Of a stretch of DNA of 64,000 nt, positions 26,371 to 33,370 are shown one piece after another. Positions within the stretch are counted from its first letter, which is position 1, and each line of letters begins with the position of its first letter. Origin of the DNA: Sva-07 sp038321235 (GTDB taxonomy: Bacteria > Actinomycetota > Acidimicrobiia > Acidimicrobiales > Ilumatobacteraceae); the NCBI GenBank assembly GCA_038321235.1, contig JBBQEU010000001.1, positions 73,632-137,631 on the forward strand, in the 5' to 3' direction. A model generated the notes under the pieces. That model was not told the DNA's origin. It saw only the letters and a program-made list of their open reading frames with translations, and ran no database searches. The translations under genes were made by a program, and so were the position numbers.

Positions 26371-26413
26371 GTGATGAGTTTCCGAGTGACCTGTCCGCGC
26401 GGAGACTCATCGC
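26371..26413 (+). repeat. 43-bp repeat, copy 3
   Basis: Differs from copy 2 at the second base and at one or two positions near the right arm (CGCGCGGAG for CGCGCGAAG). It repeats with a 62-base period, separated from copy 2 by 19 unrelated bases, and ends 14 bases before the M20 gene stop. Confidence 0.85.
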
Positions 26414-26426
26414 TTGCGAGTCACGT

Positions 26427-27683
26427 TCAGGTGGGGGCGAGGTGGCGGAGGGCGGCCGCGGCGTAGAGCGCGGTGCCCGTGGCCATCGCCGGCTCGTCGA
26501 ACATCACGCGGTTGGAGTGGTTCGGCGCGGCGGTGGCAGGGTTCTCGCCCTGCGGTGTGCCACCGAGGAACATCATCGCCCCGGGCAGATTCTGCAACAC
26601 GTAGCTGAAGTCTTCGGCGCCCATCACCGGGTGCGGCAGTTTCACCACGTGGTCGGCGCCGGCGACGTCGCCCGCCAGGTCGAGCGCCCAGTCGGCGAAG
26701 CGATCGTCGTTGCTCGTGACGGGATACCCGAAGACGATCTCGACGTCGCAGCCGCAGGCATGGGCCGACGCTACGCCCTCGGCGACGCGGCGAATACCGT
26801 CGTGGACCTTGGCCCGAGTCCGCTCACTCGTGGCGCGAATCGTTCCCTCGATCTCGGCGACCTCGGGGATCACGTTGTTGGTGGTGCCCGCCGTGATGCG
26901 CCCGACGGTGACCACCGATGGGTCGAACACGTCGATCGAGCGGGTGATCATCGTCTGCAACGCCTGCACGATCTCGCACGCCACCGGGATCGGGTCGAGC
27001 GCCCGGTGCGGCTCGCTGGCGTGGCCACCGCGGCCGATCACCCGAATCGTCATCGTGTCGGCCGATGCCATGATCGGCCCCCGCCGGCTGCTCACCCAAC
27101 CGCTCGGCAGTGCCGAGGTGATGTGCAGCGCGAACGCCGCGTCGACCGGCGACTCGGTGCCGTCTGCCCGCTTCGGTACGTCGAGCAGGCCCTCGTCGAG
27201 CATGAATCGCGCACCGTGGTGTCCCTCTTCGCCGGGCTGGAACATGAACAGCACCCGTCCGGCGATGTCGTCACGGCGCTCGGCCAACAGGTGCGCGGCG
27301 CTCGACAACATCGCGGTGTGGGTGTCGTGACCGCAGGCGTGCATACAGCCGTCGACGTGCGATGCGAAGTCGAGCCCCGTGTCCTCGGGCATCGGCAGTG
27401 CGTCCATGTCGCCGCGCAACAGCATCGTCGGACCGGGCTTCGAACCCTCCAGCAGCGCCACGATCCCGCTGGTCGACTCGTGGGTGGTGATCGACAGCGG
27501 CAACCCCTCCAGCGATTCCAACACCCGGTCACGAGTGATCGGCAACTCGTTGCCCAGCTCCGGCCATTCGTGCAATGTGCGTCGCAACGCGATGGTGTCA
27601 CCGAGCAGCTCGTGGGCATGGGCCGTGACCGATGCGATCATGGGGTCGGTGTCGTGCGCGAGCTCGTTCGAAGGGTCGGCCAT
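26427..27683 (-). CDS. M20 family amidohydrolase (hippurate hydrolase / N-acyl amino acid hydrolase type)
   Basis: A 418-residue metallopeptidase-like hydrolase. Metal-binding motifs of the M20D family appear in order: LLRGDMDALPM, MHACGHDTHTAML, FQPGEEGHHGA, the dimerisation-domain GRGGHASEPH, and HPVMGAEDFSYV near the C-terminus. Relatives remove acyl groups from amino acids, hippurate or indole-3-acetyl conjugates; the exact substrate is not evident. ATG 27683 is chosen because a TACCAT hexamer lies six bases upstream and the frame beyond has no family similarity. It is divergent from the WXG100 gene across a 99-base region full of inverted repeats. Confidence 0.9.
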   Translation of the reverse strand: MADPSNELAHDTDPMIASVTAHAHELLGDTIALRRTLHEWPELGNELPITRDRVLESLEGLPLSITTHESTSGIVALLEGSKPGPTMLLRGDMDALPMPEDTGLDFASHVDGCMHACGHDTHTAMLSSAAHLLAERRDDIAGRVLFMFQPGEEGHHGARFMLDEGLLDVPKRADGTESPVDAAFALHITSALPSGWVSSRRGPIMASADTMTIRVIGRGGHASEPHRALDPIPVACEIVQALQTMITRSIDVFDPSVVTVGRITAGTTNNVIPEVAEIEGTIRATSERTRAKVHDGIRRVAEGVASAHACGCDVEIVFGYPVTSNDDRFADWALDLAGDVAGADHVVKLPHPVMGAEDFSYVLQNLPGAMMFLGGTPQGENPATAAPNHSNRVMFDEPAMATGTALYAAAALRHLAPT

Positions 27684-27689
27684 CACGGC

Positions 27690-27695
27690 ATGGTA
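27690..27695 (-). promoter_or_regulatory. -10-like hexamer TACCAT for the M20 gene
   Basis: TACCAT on the minus strand, six bases before ATG 27683, which predicts transcription starting at the A of the start codon. Confidence 0.5.
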
Positions 27696-27734
27696 GGCGT
27701 TCCCCTTCGGAGCTGTCACCGCCCACTGACGCAC

Positions 27735-27771
27735 CGAACGACGACATCCGGTCGTCGTTCGATCGAACGAC
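27735..27771. promoter_or_regulatory. Nested palindromes upstream of the WXG100 gene
   Basis: CGAACGACGAC (27735-27745) pairs with GTCGTCGTTCG (27751-27761) around a 5-base loop, and GTCGTTCGATCGAACGAC (27754-27771) is a perfect 18-base palindrome. The two structures share 27754-27761, so they exclude each other. The unit CGAACGAC thus occurs three times in alternating orientation. It may be an operator array or an alternative-fold leader ending 11 bases before ATG 27783. Confidence 0.65.
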
Positions 27772-27782
27772 TGGAGCGACCC

Positions 27783-28055
27783 ATGACGATGTACGGAGCA
27801 AACCCCGAGCAGCTCACCAACCTCGGCAGCACACTGAATCGCCAGATCGACAGCATCACCCAGGTGATGTCGACCGTCGATGGTGTACTCAACGGAACCG
27901 CCTGGACGGGCCCCGCACGCGACCAGTTCGTCGAGGATTGGAACGGCAGCTTCAAGCAGGCGCTCGGCAAACTCAACGAGGCCTTCGGGTTGGCCGGTCG
28001 CGACTGCATGACGATGTCCGACGAGCTGCGCAGGTTGCTCGGCGCTCGCGGCTGA
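27783..28055 (+). CDS. WXG100 family (ESAT-6-like) protein
   Basis: A 90-residue, mostly helical protein with the WxG turn at W41-T-G43 between two predicted helices, and a C-terminal Y/F-free tail. This is the size and layout of WXG100 proteins, which are secreted by ESX/type VII systems as helical-hairpin dimers. The ATG has GGAG six bases upstream. No EccC ATPase, second WXG100 partner or other ESX component is in the window, so it may be a homodimer secreted by a system encoded elsewhere, or have an intracellular role. The elaborate inverted repeats upstream suggest tight regulation. Confidence 0.75.
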   Translation: MTMYGANPEQLTNLGSTLNRQIDSITQVMSTVDGVLNGTAWTGPARDQFVEDWNGSFKQALGKLNEAFGLAGRDCMTMSDELRRLLGARG

Positions 28056-28067
28056 TTGCGAAGCCTC

Positions 28068-28073
28068 TACGCT
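28068..28073 (+). promoter_or_regulatory. -10-like hexamer TACGCT for the thiamine-binding-like operon
   Basis: TACGCT, seven bases before GTG 28081. With only 25 bases between the WXG100 stop and this gene, it suggests the operon has its own leaderless promoter. Confidence 0.45.
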
Positions 28074-28080
28074 GGCCGCA

Positions 28081-28359
28081 GTGGCATACGTCGAGTTCAC
28101 CATCGAGCCGTTCGTCGAGGGACGACCAGGCCCGCACGTGATCGCGGCGATCGCTGCCGCGGAGGCCACGGGGTTCGATGTCGAGATCGGGCCGTTCGGG
28201 TCGTCGGTGGCTGTCGATCTCGCCGACGTCGGCAGCGTCATCGGTGCGCTCACCGATGCGGCGATGGCGAACGGTGCGTCCCACGTCAGCGTTCACGTCG
28301 CACGCGAGATCCCGACTGGACCGCCGGCATTCGAAGTACCCCATGGGGTCGATGAATGA
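28081..28359 (+). CDS. Small protein of the thiamine-binding (MTH1187/YkoF-like) fold
   Basis: This 92-residue protein starts at GTG 28081. The opening VEFTIEPFVEGRPGPHV and the strand-turn VEIGPFGSSVAVDL, followed by a helix and ending in HVSVHVAREI, resemble the MTH1187/YqgV family of ferredoxin-like alpha/beta proteins, some of which bind thiamine or its HMP moiety. The match is by recall and ligand binding is not shown. Its stop overlaps the next start (ATGA, 28356-28359), so the two proteins are probably made in fixed ratio. Confidence 0.5.
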   Translation: MAYVEFTIEPFVEGRPGPHVIAAIAAAEATGFDVEIGPFGSSVAVDLADVGSVIGALTDAAMANGASHVSVHVAREIPTGPPAFEVPHGVDE

Positions 28360-28769
28360 GTACGACGAGACCGACGCTGACCACAGGTCGAGCGCGGGGC
28401 GCCGACGGCCGGCTGGCGGTCCATCCGTTGCTCCGGTCGGTGAAGCCGGTGGTCGACGCGCTCGGAGCGTCGTTCGTGGCAGCCGACGAGATGGAGGCCA
28501 GCGACGTTGCGCTCGTGTGGGAGGGCCGCACCGTTGCGGGCGTTCGCATGCCACCGTTGCACGGCGCGCTCGAGCGCCTGATCGATGCCGTCGAAGCCGA
28601 GCTCGGCGGTCGGCTCCCCCTGCTGTCGCGCGAGGACAAGCAACGAGCGGTACGACTCCTCGACGAGCGCGGCGCCTTCATCCTCCGCCGAGCGGTCGAG
28701 GACGTCGCCGACGCGATGGACGTGAGCCGCATCACGGTCTACAACTACCTCAACGCGATCCACCGGTGA
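28356..28769 (+). CDS. YheO-type helix-turn-helix regulator
   Basis: A 137-residue protein whose C-terminal 50 residues match the HTH_22/YheO DNA-binding domain: LSREDKQRAVRLLDERGAF, then a recognition segment with VADAMDVSRITVYNYLN. The N-terminal half lacks the PAS-like sensor of full YheO proteins and is of unknown type. It overlaps the genes on both sides by four bases (ATGA upstream, GTGA downstream), which ties it to the thiamine-binding-like protein and the HAD phosphatase. A regulator of its own operon is a reasonable guess. Confidence 0.65.
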   Translation: MSTTRPTLTTGRARGADGRLAVHPLLRSVKPVVDALGASFVAADEMEASDVALVWEGRTVAGVRMPPLHGALERLIDAVEAELGGRLPLLSREDKQRAVRLLDERGAFILRRAVEDVADAMDVSRITVYNYLNAIHR

Positions 28770-29476
28770 TCCGGCGCATCGACCAGTTCGACGTCGTCGC
28801 CTTCGACGCCGACGACACGTTGTGGCGCAGCGAGGACTCCTTCCGTCACGCCGAGCACCGCTTCGCCGAACTCGTGAGCCCCTACGTGCCCGACGGCGTC
28901 GATGTCGATGCGGCACTCAAGGCCGTGGAACGCGCGGACATCTCGGTCACCGGGTACGGCGTCAAGGCGTTCACGCTGTCGATGGTCCGCGCCGCGATCA
29001 ACGTCACCGAGGGTGCCATCCCGAGCGTCGTTGTCGGAGAACTCGCCGATCTCGGCCGGTCGATGTTGGTCGAAGACGTCCACCTCCTCCCGCACGTCAG
29101 CGAGGTGCTTGCGGCGGTGTCGCCGAGCGTCCGGACGGTGCTGATCACCAAGGGCGACCTCGTGCACCAGACCCGCAAGGTCACCACGTCGGGTATCGAG
29201 CACCACTTCACCGACATCGAGATCGTTCTCGAGAAGGACCCCGACACCTACGCGAAGATCCTGCAGCGTCTGGACGTCGCGCCCGATCGGTTCCTGATGA
29301 TCGGCAACTCGGTGCGCAGCGATGTGCTCCCGGTGCTCGCACTCGGCGGACATGCGATCCATGTTCCGTACCACATCACCTGGGATCACGAACGCGTCGA
29401 CCACCACGACGAAGACGTCATGGAACTCGCTTCGATCGCCGACGTCCCTCTCTGGCTCGGCCTCACCACGCTCTGA
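28766..29476 (+). CDS. HAD-superfamily hydrolase (phosphatase)
   Basis: A 236-residue protein with motif I DADDTLW (nucleophile Asp14, acid/base Asp16), motif II near LITKGD (Thr/Lys region), and motif III/IV MIGNSVRSDV near residue 178. The cap is helical and inserted after motif I, the subfamily I arrangement, so a small phosphorylated metabolite is likely. GTG 28766 overlaps the previous stop as GTGA. Its 3' end overlaps the convergent hisN-like gene by 14 bases. Confidence 0.85.
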   Translation: MIRRIDQFDVVAFDADDTLWRSEDSFRHAEHRFAELVSPYVPDGVDVDAALKAVERADISVTGYGVKAFTLSMVRAAINVTEGAIPSVVVGELADLGRSMLVEDVHLLPHVSEVLAAVSPSVRTVLITKGDLVHQTRKVTTSGIEHHFTDIEIVLEKDPDTYAKILQRLDVAPDRFLMIGNSVRSDVLPVLALGGHAIHVPYHITWDHERVDHHDEDVMELASIADVPLWLGLTTL

Positions 29477-30248
29477 TCGAGAAGCGGTGTCCGAGGCCGA
29501 CCTGACCGTTGGTGAACGTGGCGGCGAACCGAGTTCCCTCGGCGGGCGGAGCGTCGTAGGCGATCGTTCCACCGGCGGCGACGACGACGGCGGCCAGGGC
29601 CGCGTGGTCCCAGTGCTGGCCGAACTGCACCGCTACCTCGAGCGAACCTTCGGCCACCATCAGCGCCGGGTACGTCGTCCACTCGTTCATCGGCACGTAG
29701 CGCCCGAGACCTTCCACGCCTTCGATCTGCGCTCGTTCCTCGCCGGCGAGCTGATCGACGACCGGTCCGCTCGACCACCGCATCTGCTCCGCGTCCGACT
29801 CGGCGCTGACACCGATCGACCGTGGTGTCGCAGCAGGCCCGTCGGTGAAGAAGGCGCCGCCGTCGAGCGTCCCCCACCACCGACGCCCGAGGGCAGGCAT
29901 CGACACCATGCCAGCGACCGGCTGCCCGTCGACTTCCAGAGCGATCAGCGTTCCCCACGCCCGCCGCCCGGCGACGTAACTCTTCGTGCCGTCGATCGGG
30001 TCGAGCACCCAACAGCGCACACCCGAACCGGTGTCGCCCTCCTCCTCACCGATGATGCGGTCGTGGGGTCGGTGCTCGGCGAGCAGTTCGCGCAACATCC
30101 GTTCGATCAGCTTGTCAGTCGCCGACACCGGCGACCCGTCAAGCTTGATCTCGACGTCGAGGTCGTCGCTGCGCCACGTGCGCATCGCCTCGCGGTCGGC
30201 GATGTCGGCGGCCTGCATGAGCACGTCGAGATCGGTGGGAGCGGTCAC
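29463..30248 (-). CDS. hisN: Inositol-monophosphatase-family phosphatase, HisN-like histidinol-phosphatase
   Basis: A 261-residue protein of the lithium-sensitive, magnesium-dependent phosphatase fold. The metal ligands are in GEEEGD (67-72), DPIDGTK (83-89) and the C-terminal WDHAAL. The sequence WVLDPIDGTKSYVAG is typical of actinobacterial HisN, which dephosphorylates histidinol phosphate, though CysQ-like or inositol monophosphatase activity cannot be excluded. Its ATG overlaps the coaA stop by four bases, so the two are co-transcribed from coaA. No other his gene is nearby, as is usual for hisN. Confidence 0.75.
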   Translation of the reverse strand: MTAPTDLDVLMQAADIADREAMRTWRSDDLDVEIKLDGSPVSATDKLIERMLRELLAEHRPHDRIIGEEEGDTGSGVRCWVLDPIDGTKSYVAGRRAWGTLIALEVDGQPVAGMVSMPALGRRWWGTLDGGAFFTDGPAATPRSIGVSAESDAEQMRWSSGPVVDQLAGEERAQIEGVEGLGRYVPMNEWTTYPALMVAEGSLEVAVQFGQHWDHAALAAVVVAAGGTIAYDAPPAEGTRFAATFTNGQVGLGHRFSIRAW

Positions 30249-31204
30249 AACCGCAGCAGCCTCACGCGGTCGACGCGATGGTCGCCGGTCTTGTGGACGA
30301 TGAGCGATGCGCGCTCGCGCGTGGGCTCGATGTTCTCGCGCAGGTTCAACCCGTTGATCTCTCGCCAGATGAGCTTGGCGGTGTCGACCGCTTCATCGTC
30401 GCTGAGTTCGGCGTAGAACCGGAAGAACGAATCCGGGTCCTGGAACACCGACGCCCGCAAGGCGAGGAACCGGTCGACGTACCACTGCTCGATGTCGGAT
30501 TCGTCGGCGTCGACGTAGATCGAGAAGTCGAAGTAGTCGCTGACGAACTCGGGCGCGCCGCTGCGGGTCTGCAACACGTTGAGCCCCTCGATGATCACGA
30601 TGTCGGCGCCGCTCACGACGACGCGCTCGTCGGGCACGATGTCGTACACGACGTGGCTGTACACCGGCGCCTCGACCACCTCGTGACCGCTCTTGATCTC
30701 GCGTAACACCTGCAGCAGCGCCTTGGTGTCGTACGACTCGGGGAAGCCCTTGCGGTTCATGATGCCGCGCTGCTCCAGCACCTGGTTCGGGTACAGGAAC
30801 CCGTCGGTGGTGATCAGGTCGACCTTGGGATGGTGGGGCCACTGTTCGAGCAGCGCCTGGAGAATGCGGGCGAACGTGCTCTTGCCGACCGCCACGCTGC
30901 CGGCGATGCCGATGACGTACGGCACCTTCGGTGCGATCGCACCGAGGAACGTCGCCGACACGCGGTGGAGGTCTTGGGTGGCGCTGATGTACAGATTGAG
31001 TAGTCGGCTGAGTGGCAAGTACACGGTGGCCACTTCGTCGAGGTCGATTCGCTCGTTGATGCCGCGGAGACGTTCGAGTTCCGGCTGGGCCAGGGTGAGC
31101 GGCGTGGCCGCTCGCAGTTGCGACCACGTCTCGCGGTCGAAGTCGAGATAGCGACTCGTTCCGTTGGCTGCCGAGGTGGAGCCTCCGGTCGCGGTCTGGG
31201 TCAC
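30245..31204 (-). CDS. coaA: Pantothenate kinase, type I
   Basis: CoaA phosphorylates pantothenate, the first and committed step to coenzyme A. The P-loop GIAGSVAVGKST is at residues 99-110 of a 319-residue protein, the standard length for CoaA. Other signatures are TTDGFLYPN, MNRKGFPESYD (substrate and allosteric CoA region) and IVIIEGLNVLQ. GTG 31204 is chosen because it gives the normal length and lies seven bases after a TACAGT hexamer; the frame is open 31 codons further. It is the first gene of a two-gene unit with hisN. Confidence 0.95.
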   Translation of the reverse strand: MTQTATGGSTSAANGTSRYLDFDRETWSQLRAATPLTLAQPELERLRGINERIDLDEVATVYLPLSRLLNLYISATQDLHRVSATFLGAIAPKVPYVIGIAGSVAVGKSTFARILQALLEQWPHHPKVDLITTDGFLYPNQVLEQRGIMNRKGFPESYDTKALLQVLREIKSGHEVVEAPVYSHVVYDIVPDERVVVSGADIVIIEGLNVLQTRSGAPEFVSDYFDFSIYVDADESDIEQWYVDRFLALRASVFQDPDSFFRFYAELSDDEAVDTAKLIWREINGLNLRENIEPTRERASLIVHKTGDHRVDRVRLLRL

Positions 31205-31211
31205 GGCGCCG

Positions 31212-31217
31212 ACTGTA
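31212..31217 (-). promoter_or_regulatory. -10-like hexamer TACAGT for coaA-hisN
   Basis: TACAGT on the minus strand, seven bases before GTG 31204. It shares the 134-base divergent region with the methylase promoter at 31327. Confidence 0.5.
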
Positions 31218-31326
31218 GATCGACGGACACTCGCGTCCCCAAGGCCCAGGCCCAGCGCCGAGGAGTGCGGCCCCGTGGAGTACGGCCCGAGGATCATGGG
31301 CGAAAGGCGGGAGTGGGCATCGGGCG

Positions 31327-31332
31327 TAGTCT
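31327..31332 (+). promoter_or_regulatory. -10-like hexamer TAGTCT for the N6 methylase
   Basis: TAGTCT, six bases before GTG 31339, which predicts transcription starting at the start codon. Confidence 0.5.
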
Positions 31333-31338
31333 GCGCGG

Positions 31339-32769
31339 GTGGTCAGCGCTCGCAAACAACTGGGTGCCTGGTACACGCCGCCTGATCTCGTCGACACCGT
31401 GGTGGAGGCAGTGATCACCCCCGAGTTCGTGGCGACTCGTCCGCGTCCGCTGACGGTGCTCGACCCGTCATGCGGTGACGGCCGGTTCCTGGCTGCCGCC
31501 GACCGCCGGATTGCGTCGCTGGGCGCCGCGGCGTCGCTCCACGGCTGCGACCTCGACCCCGCAGCGATCACTGCGGCAAGCGCAACGCTGCCCGAGCATG
31601 CTGACCTCCGCCAGGCGGACGCTCTGTCGACTGTCTGGCCGCCGCAGCGTTTCGACCTGGTGATCGGAAACCCGCCGTACCTGTCGCAGATGGCGGCCGC
31701 CACCACCCGAGGCGGCTCCAGCGAGCGCGGAGGAGGACCCTACGCCGACGCTGCGGCCGAGTTCCTTGCGCTGGCCGGCGAGTTGGTCGAGCCCAATGGC
31801 GGGCGGGTCGCTCTGGTGCTTCCGCAGTCGCTGTTGGCGTCGCGCGACGCTGACGTCATCCGGAGCGCGATCGGGGACCGGGCCCGCATGGTCTGGTCGT
31901 GGTGGTCCGAACGCCGGGTGTTCGACGCACAGGTGTACGTGTGCGTGCTCGCCTTCGAGTTCGGATGCCCCGAGCCCGTCGAACGGCGATCGAACTGGTC
32001 GCACGTGATCACGAGCCGCCGAGGGGTTCCCGCCGTGCCGGAGGACGTCCGTGTCGACGGGAACCTCGGCGACCGAGCCCGCCTGAACGCCAACTTCCGC
32101 GACGAGTACTACGGCATGATCCCCGCCGTCGGCGACCACGACACCGGACCACACTTGGTCACGTCCGGTCTCGTCGACCCGGGCCGATCGTGGTGGGGCG
32201 AGCGGCCCATCACGTTCGCGAAACATCGATACCTGCGACCGCGAGTCGACGTCAGGCGGCTCGACGACCACATGCGTGAGTGGGCCCGGCGGCGCCTGGT
32301 TCCCAAGGTGCTCGTGGCCAACCAGACTCGGCTGGTCGAGGCAGTGTGCGATCCTCACGGCGACTGGTTGCCAGCCGTTCCGGTGCTCGGCGTGTATCCG
32401 ACAGGGGCTCATTGGGACGATGAGAGCCCACGGCCCTTCCACGAACTCGCCGAGTCGGCCTGGGAGATCGCGGCGGTACTCACCTCACCGGTGGCATCGG
32501 CCTGGCTGTGGCACCGCGGCGCCGGAACCGGCCTGTCGGCCGACGCGATCCGACTGTCGCCCGTGACGCTCGCTGCGCTGCCGTGGCCAGCCGGCGACCT
32601 CGGAGCGGCCGTCGAAGCGGTCCGACGCGGCGACATCAAGGGGTGCGGCGCCGCCGTCGATGTCGCCTACGGCATCAGGGATGAGTCGACGCTGTTCGAG
32701 CCGTCGCTGTTCGACTGGTGGTCGGCGCTGCTGGAGCGGATCGAGTCGCGGCAGCCGTCGACTGCGTGA
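31339..32769 (+). CDS. Orphan N6-adenine DNA methyltransferase
   Basis: A 476-residue protein. It opens with QLGAWYTPPDLVD, the helical lead-in typical of Type I/IIG methylases, then SAM motif I LDPSCGDGRF (about 44-53), the acidic GCDLDP, and the catalytic motif IV NPPYLS (about 112-117) that marks N6-adenine methylation. The C-terminal half (about 230-470) has HRYLRPR and KVLVANQTR motifs like the target-recognition part of Eco57I-type enzymes. No restriction endonuclease, specificity subunit or BREX/DISARM gene is adjacent, so it may be a regulatory or protective solitary methylase. RNA or protein targets are less likely but not excluded. Confidence 0.82.
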   Translation: MVSARKQLGAWYTPPDLVDTVVEAVITPEFVATRPRPLTVLDPSCGDGRFLAAADRRIASLGAAASLHGCDLDPAAITAASATLPEHADLRQADALSTVWPPQRFDLVIGNPPYLSQMAAATTRGGSSERGGGPYADAAAEFLALAGELVEPNGGRVALVLPQSLLASRDADVIRSAIGDRARMVWSWWSERRVFDAQVYVCVLAFEFGCPEPVERRSNWSHVITSRRGVPAVPEDVRVDGNLGDRARLNANFRDEYYGMIPAVGDHDTGPHLVTSGLVDPGRSWWGERPITFAKHRYLRPRVDVRRLDDHMREWARRRLVPKVLVANQTRLVEAVCDPHGDWLPAVPVLGVYPTGAHWDDESPRPFHELAESAWEIAAVLTSPVASAWLWHRGAGTGLSADAIRLSPVTLAALPWPAGDLGAAVEAVRRGDIKGCGAAVDVAYGIRDESTLFEPSLFDWWSALLERIESRQPSTA

Positions 32770-32841
32770 GTGTCGGCCGCCCCGAATGCGGCGAACGCGA
32801 ATGATGACATTCGTCACTACGCCGTCGCTGCGAAGCGCTGC

Positions 32842-32847
32842 GACACT
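32842..32847 (+). promoter_or_regulatory. -10-like hexamer GACACT before the cytochrome lipoprotein
   Basis: GACACT, six bases before GTG 32854, the same spacing as the other predicted leaderless starts. It is a weaker match but favours this start over GTG 32770. Confidence 0.3.
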
Positions 32848-32853
32848 GAGAAC

Positions 32854-33351
32854 GTGGACCAGTTGACCGACCACTCGTCGAGCGCACGCGGAGGGACACG
32901 TCAGCGCAGTCTGGGTCGTCTGGCAGCCGCATCGGCAATGGCTGGGGCCTTGGCGTTCGCCGCGGTGTCCTGCGGTGGCGATGCCGACGAGGCAGGATCC
33001 GGCGGCGCCGTTGCCACGGACGCTCCGGCGGTCACCCCGCCGGCCAGTTCGGCGGGTGGAGGCGACGCCGTCAACGGCGAGCGGCTCTCGCGCAGCAAGG
33101 GATGCGCGGGCTGTCACGGGCAGGACTTCGGCGGCGGCGCAGGCCCCACTTGGGTTGGTCTCGCCGGTTCGGAAGTGACGCTTGCCGACGGGAGCACGGT
33201 GTCGGCCGACGCCGCCTATCTCGCACGCGCCATCGCGGAGCCCTCGGCCGATCTCGTGGCTGACTACACACTCAAGATGCCGGCCAACGGCCTGTCCGAC
33301 GCGGAGATCGCCGACATCGTCGCCTTCATCGACACGCTCGCCGATGGGTGA
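32854..33351 (+). CDS. Monoheme cytochrome c lipoprotein
   Basis: About 165 residues. A basic, then hydrophobic N-terminus ends in AAVSC, a lipobox with Cys40 as the predicted lipidated residue, followed by a Gly/Ala/Pro linker. The heme site is CAGCH (84-88) in SKGCAGCHGQ, with Met in LKMPANGLSD as the likely sixth ligand. This is a class I cytochrome c anchored to the outer face of the membrane, probably shuttling electrons to an oxidase. The frame is open to GTG 32770, right after the methylase stop, but that leader is not signal-like. It is probably co-transcribed with the next gene, 19 bases downstream. Confidence 0.82.
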   Translation: MDQLTDHSSSARGGTRQRSLGRLAAASAMAGALAFAAVSCGGDADEAGSGGAVATDAPAVTPPASSAGGGDAVNGERLSRSKGCAGCHGQDFGGGAGPTWVGLAGSEVTLADGSTVSADAAYLARAIAEPSADLVADYTLKMPANGLSDAEIADIVAFIDTLADG

Positions 33352-33370
33352 GTGATCGGGCGGTCACCAC

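Noticed and set aside
26309..26413. 43-bp repeats as a small CRISPR array
   Set aside because: Only two direct copies with one 19-base spacer, a third copy inverted 3 kb away, and no cas gene.
26311..26466. Short open frames starting MSFR within the 43-bp repeats as small peptides
   Set aside because: The similar peptides follow from DNA repeat conservation. There is no ribosome binding site and the frames run into unrelated sequence.
27684..28253. N-terminal extension of the M20 hydrolase frame
   Set aside because: It runs antisense to the WXG100 and thiamine-binding-like genes. A leaderless-type promoter marks ATG 27683.
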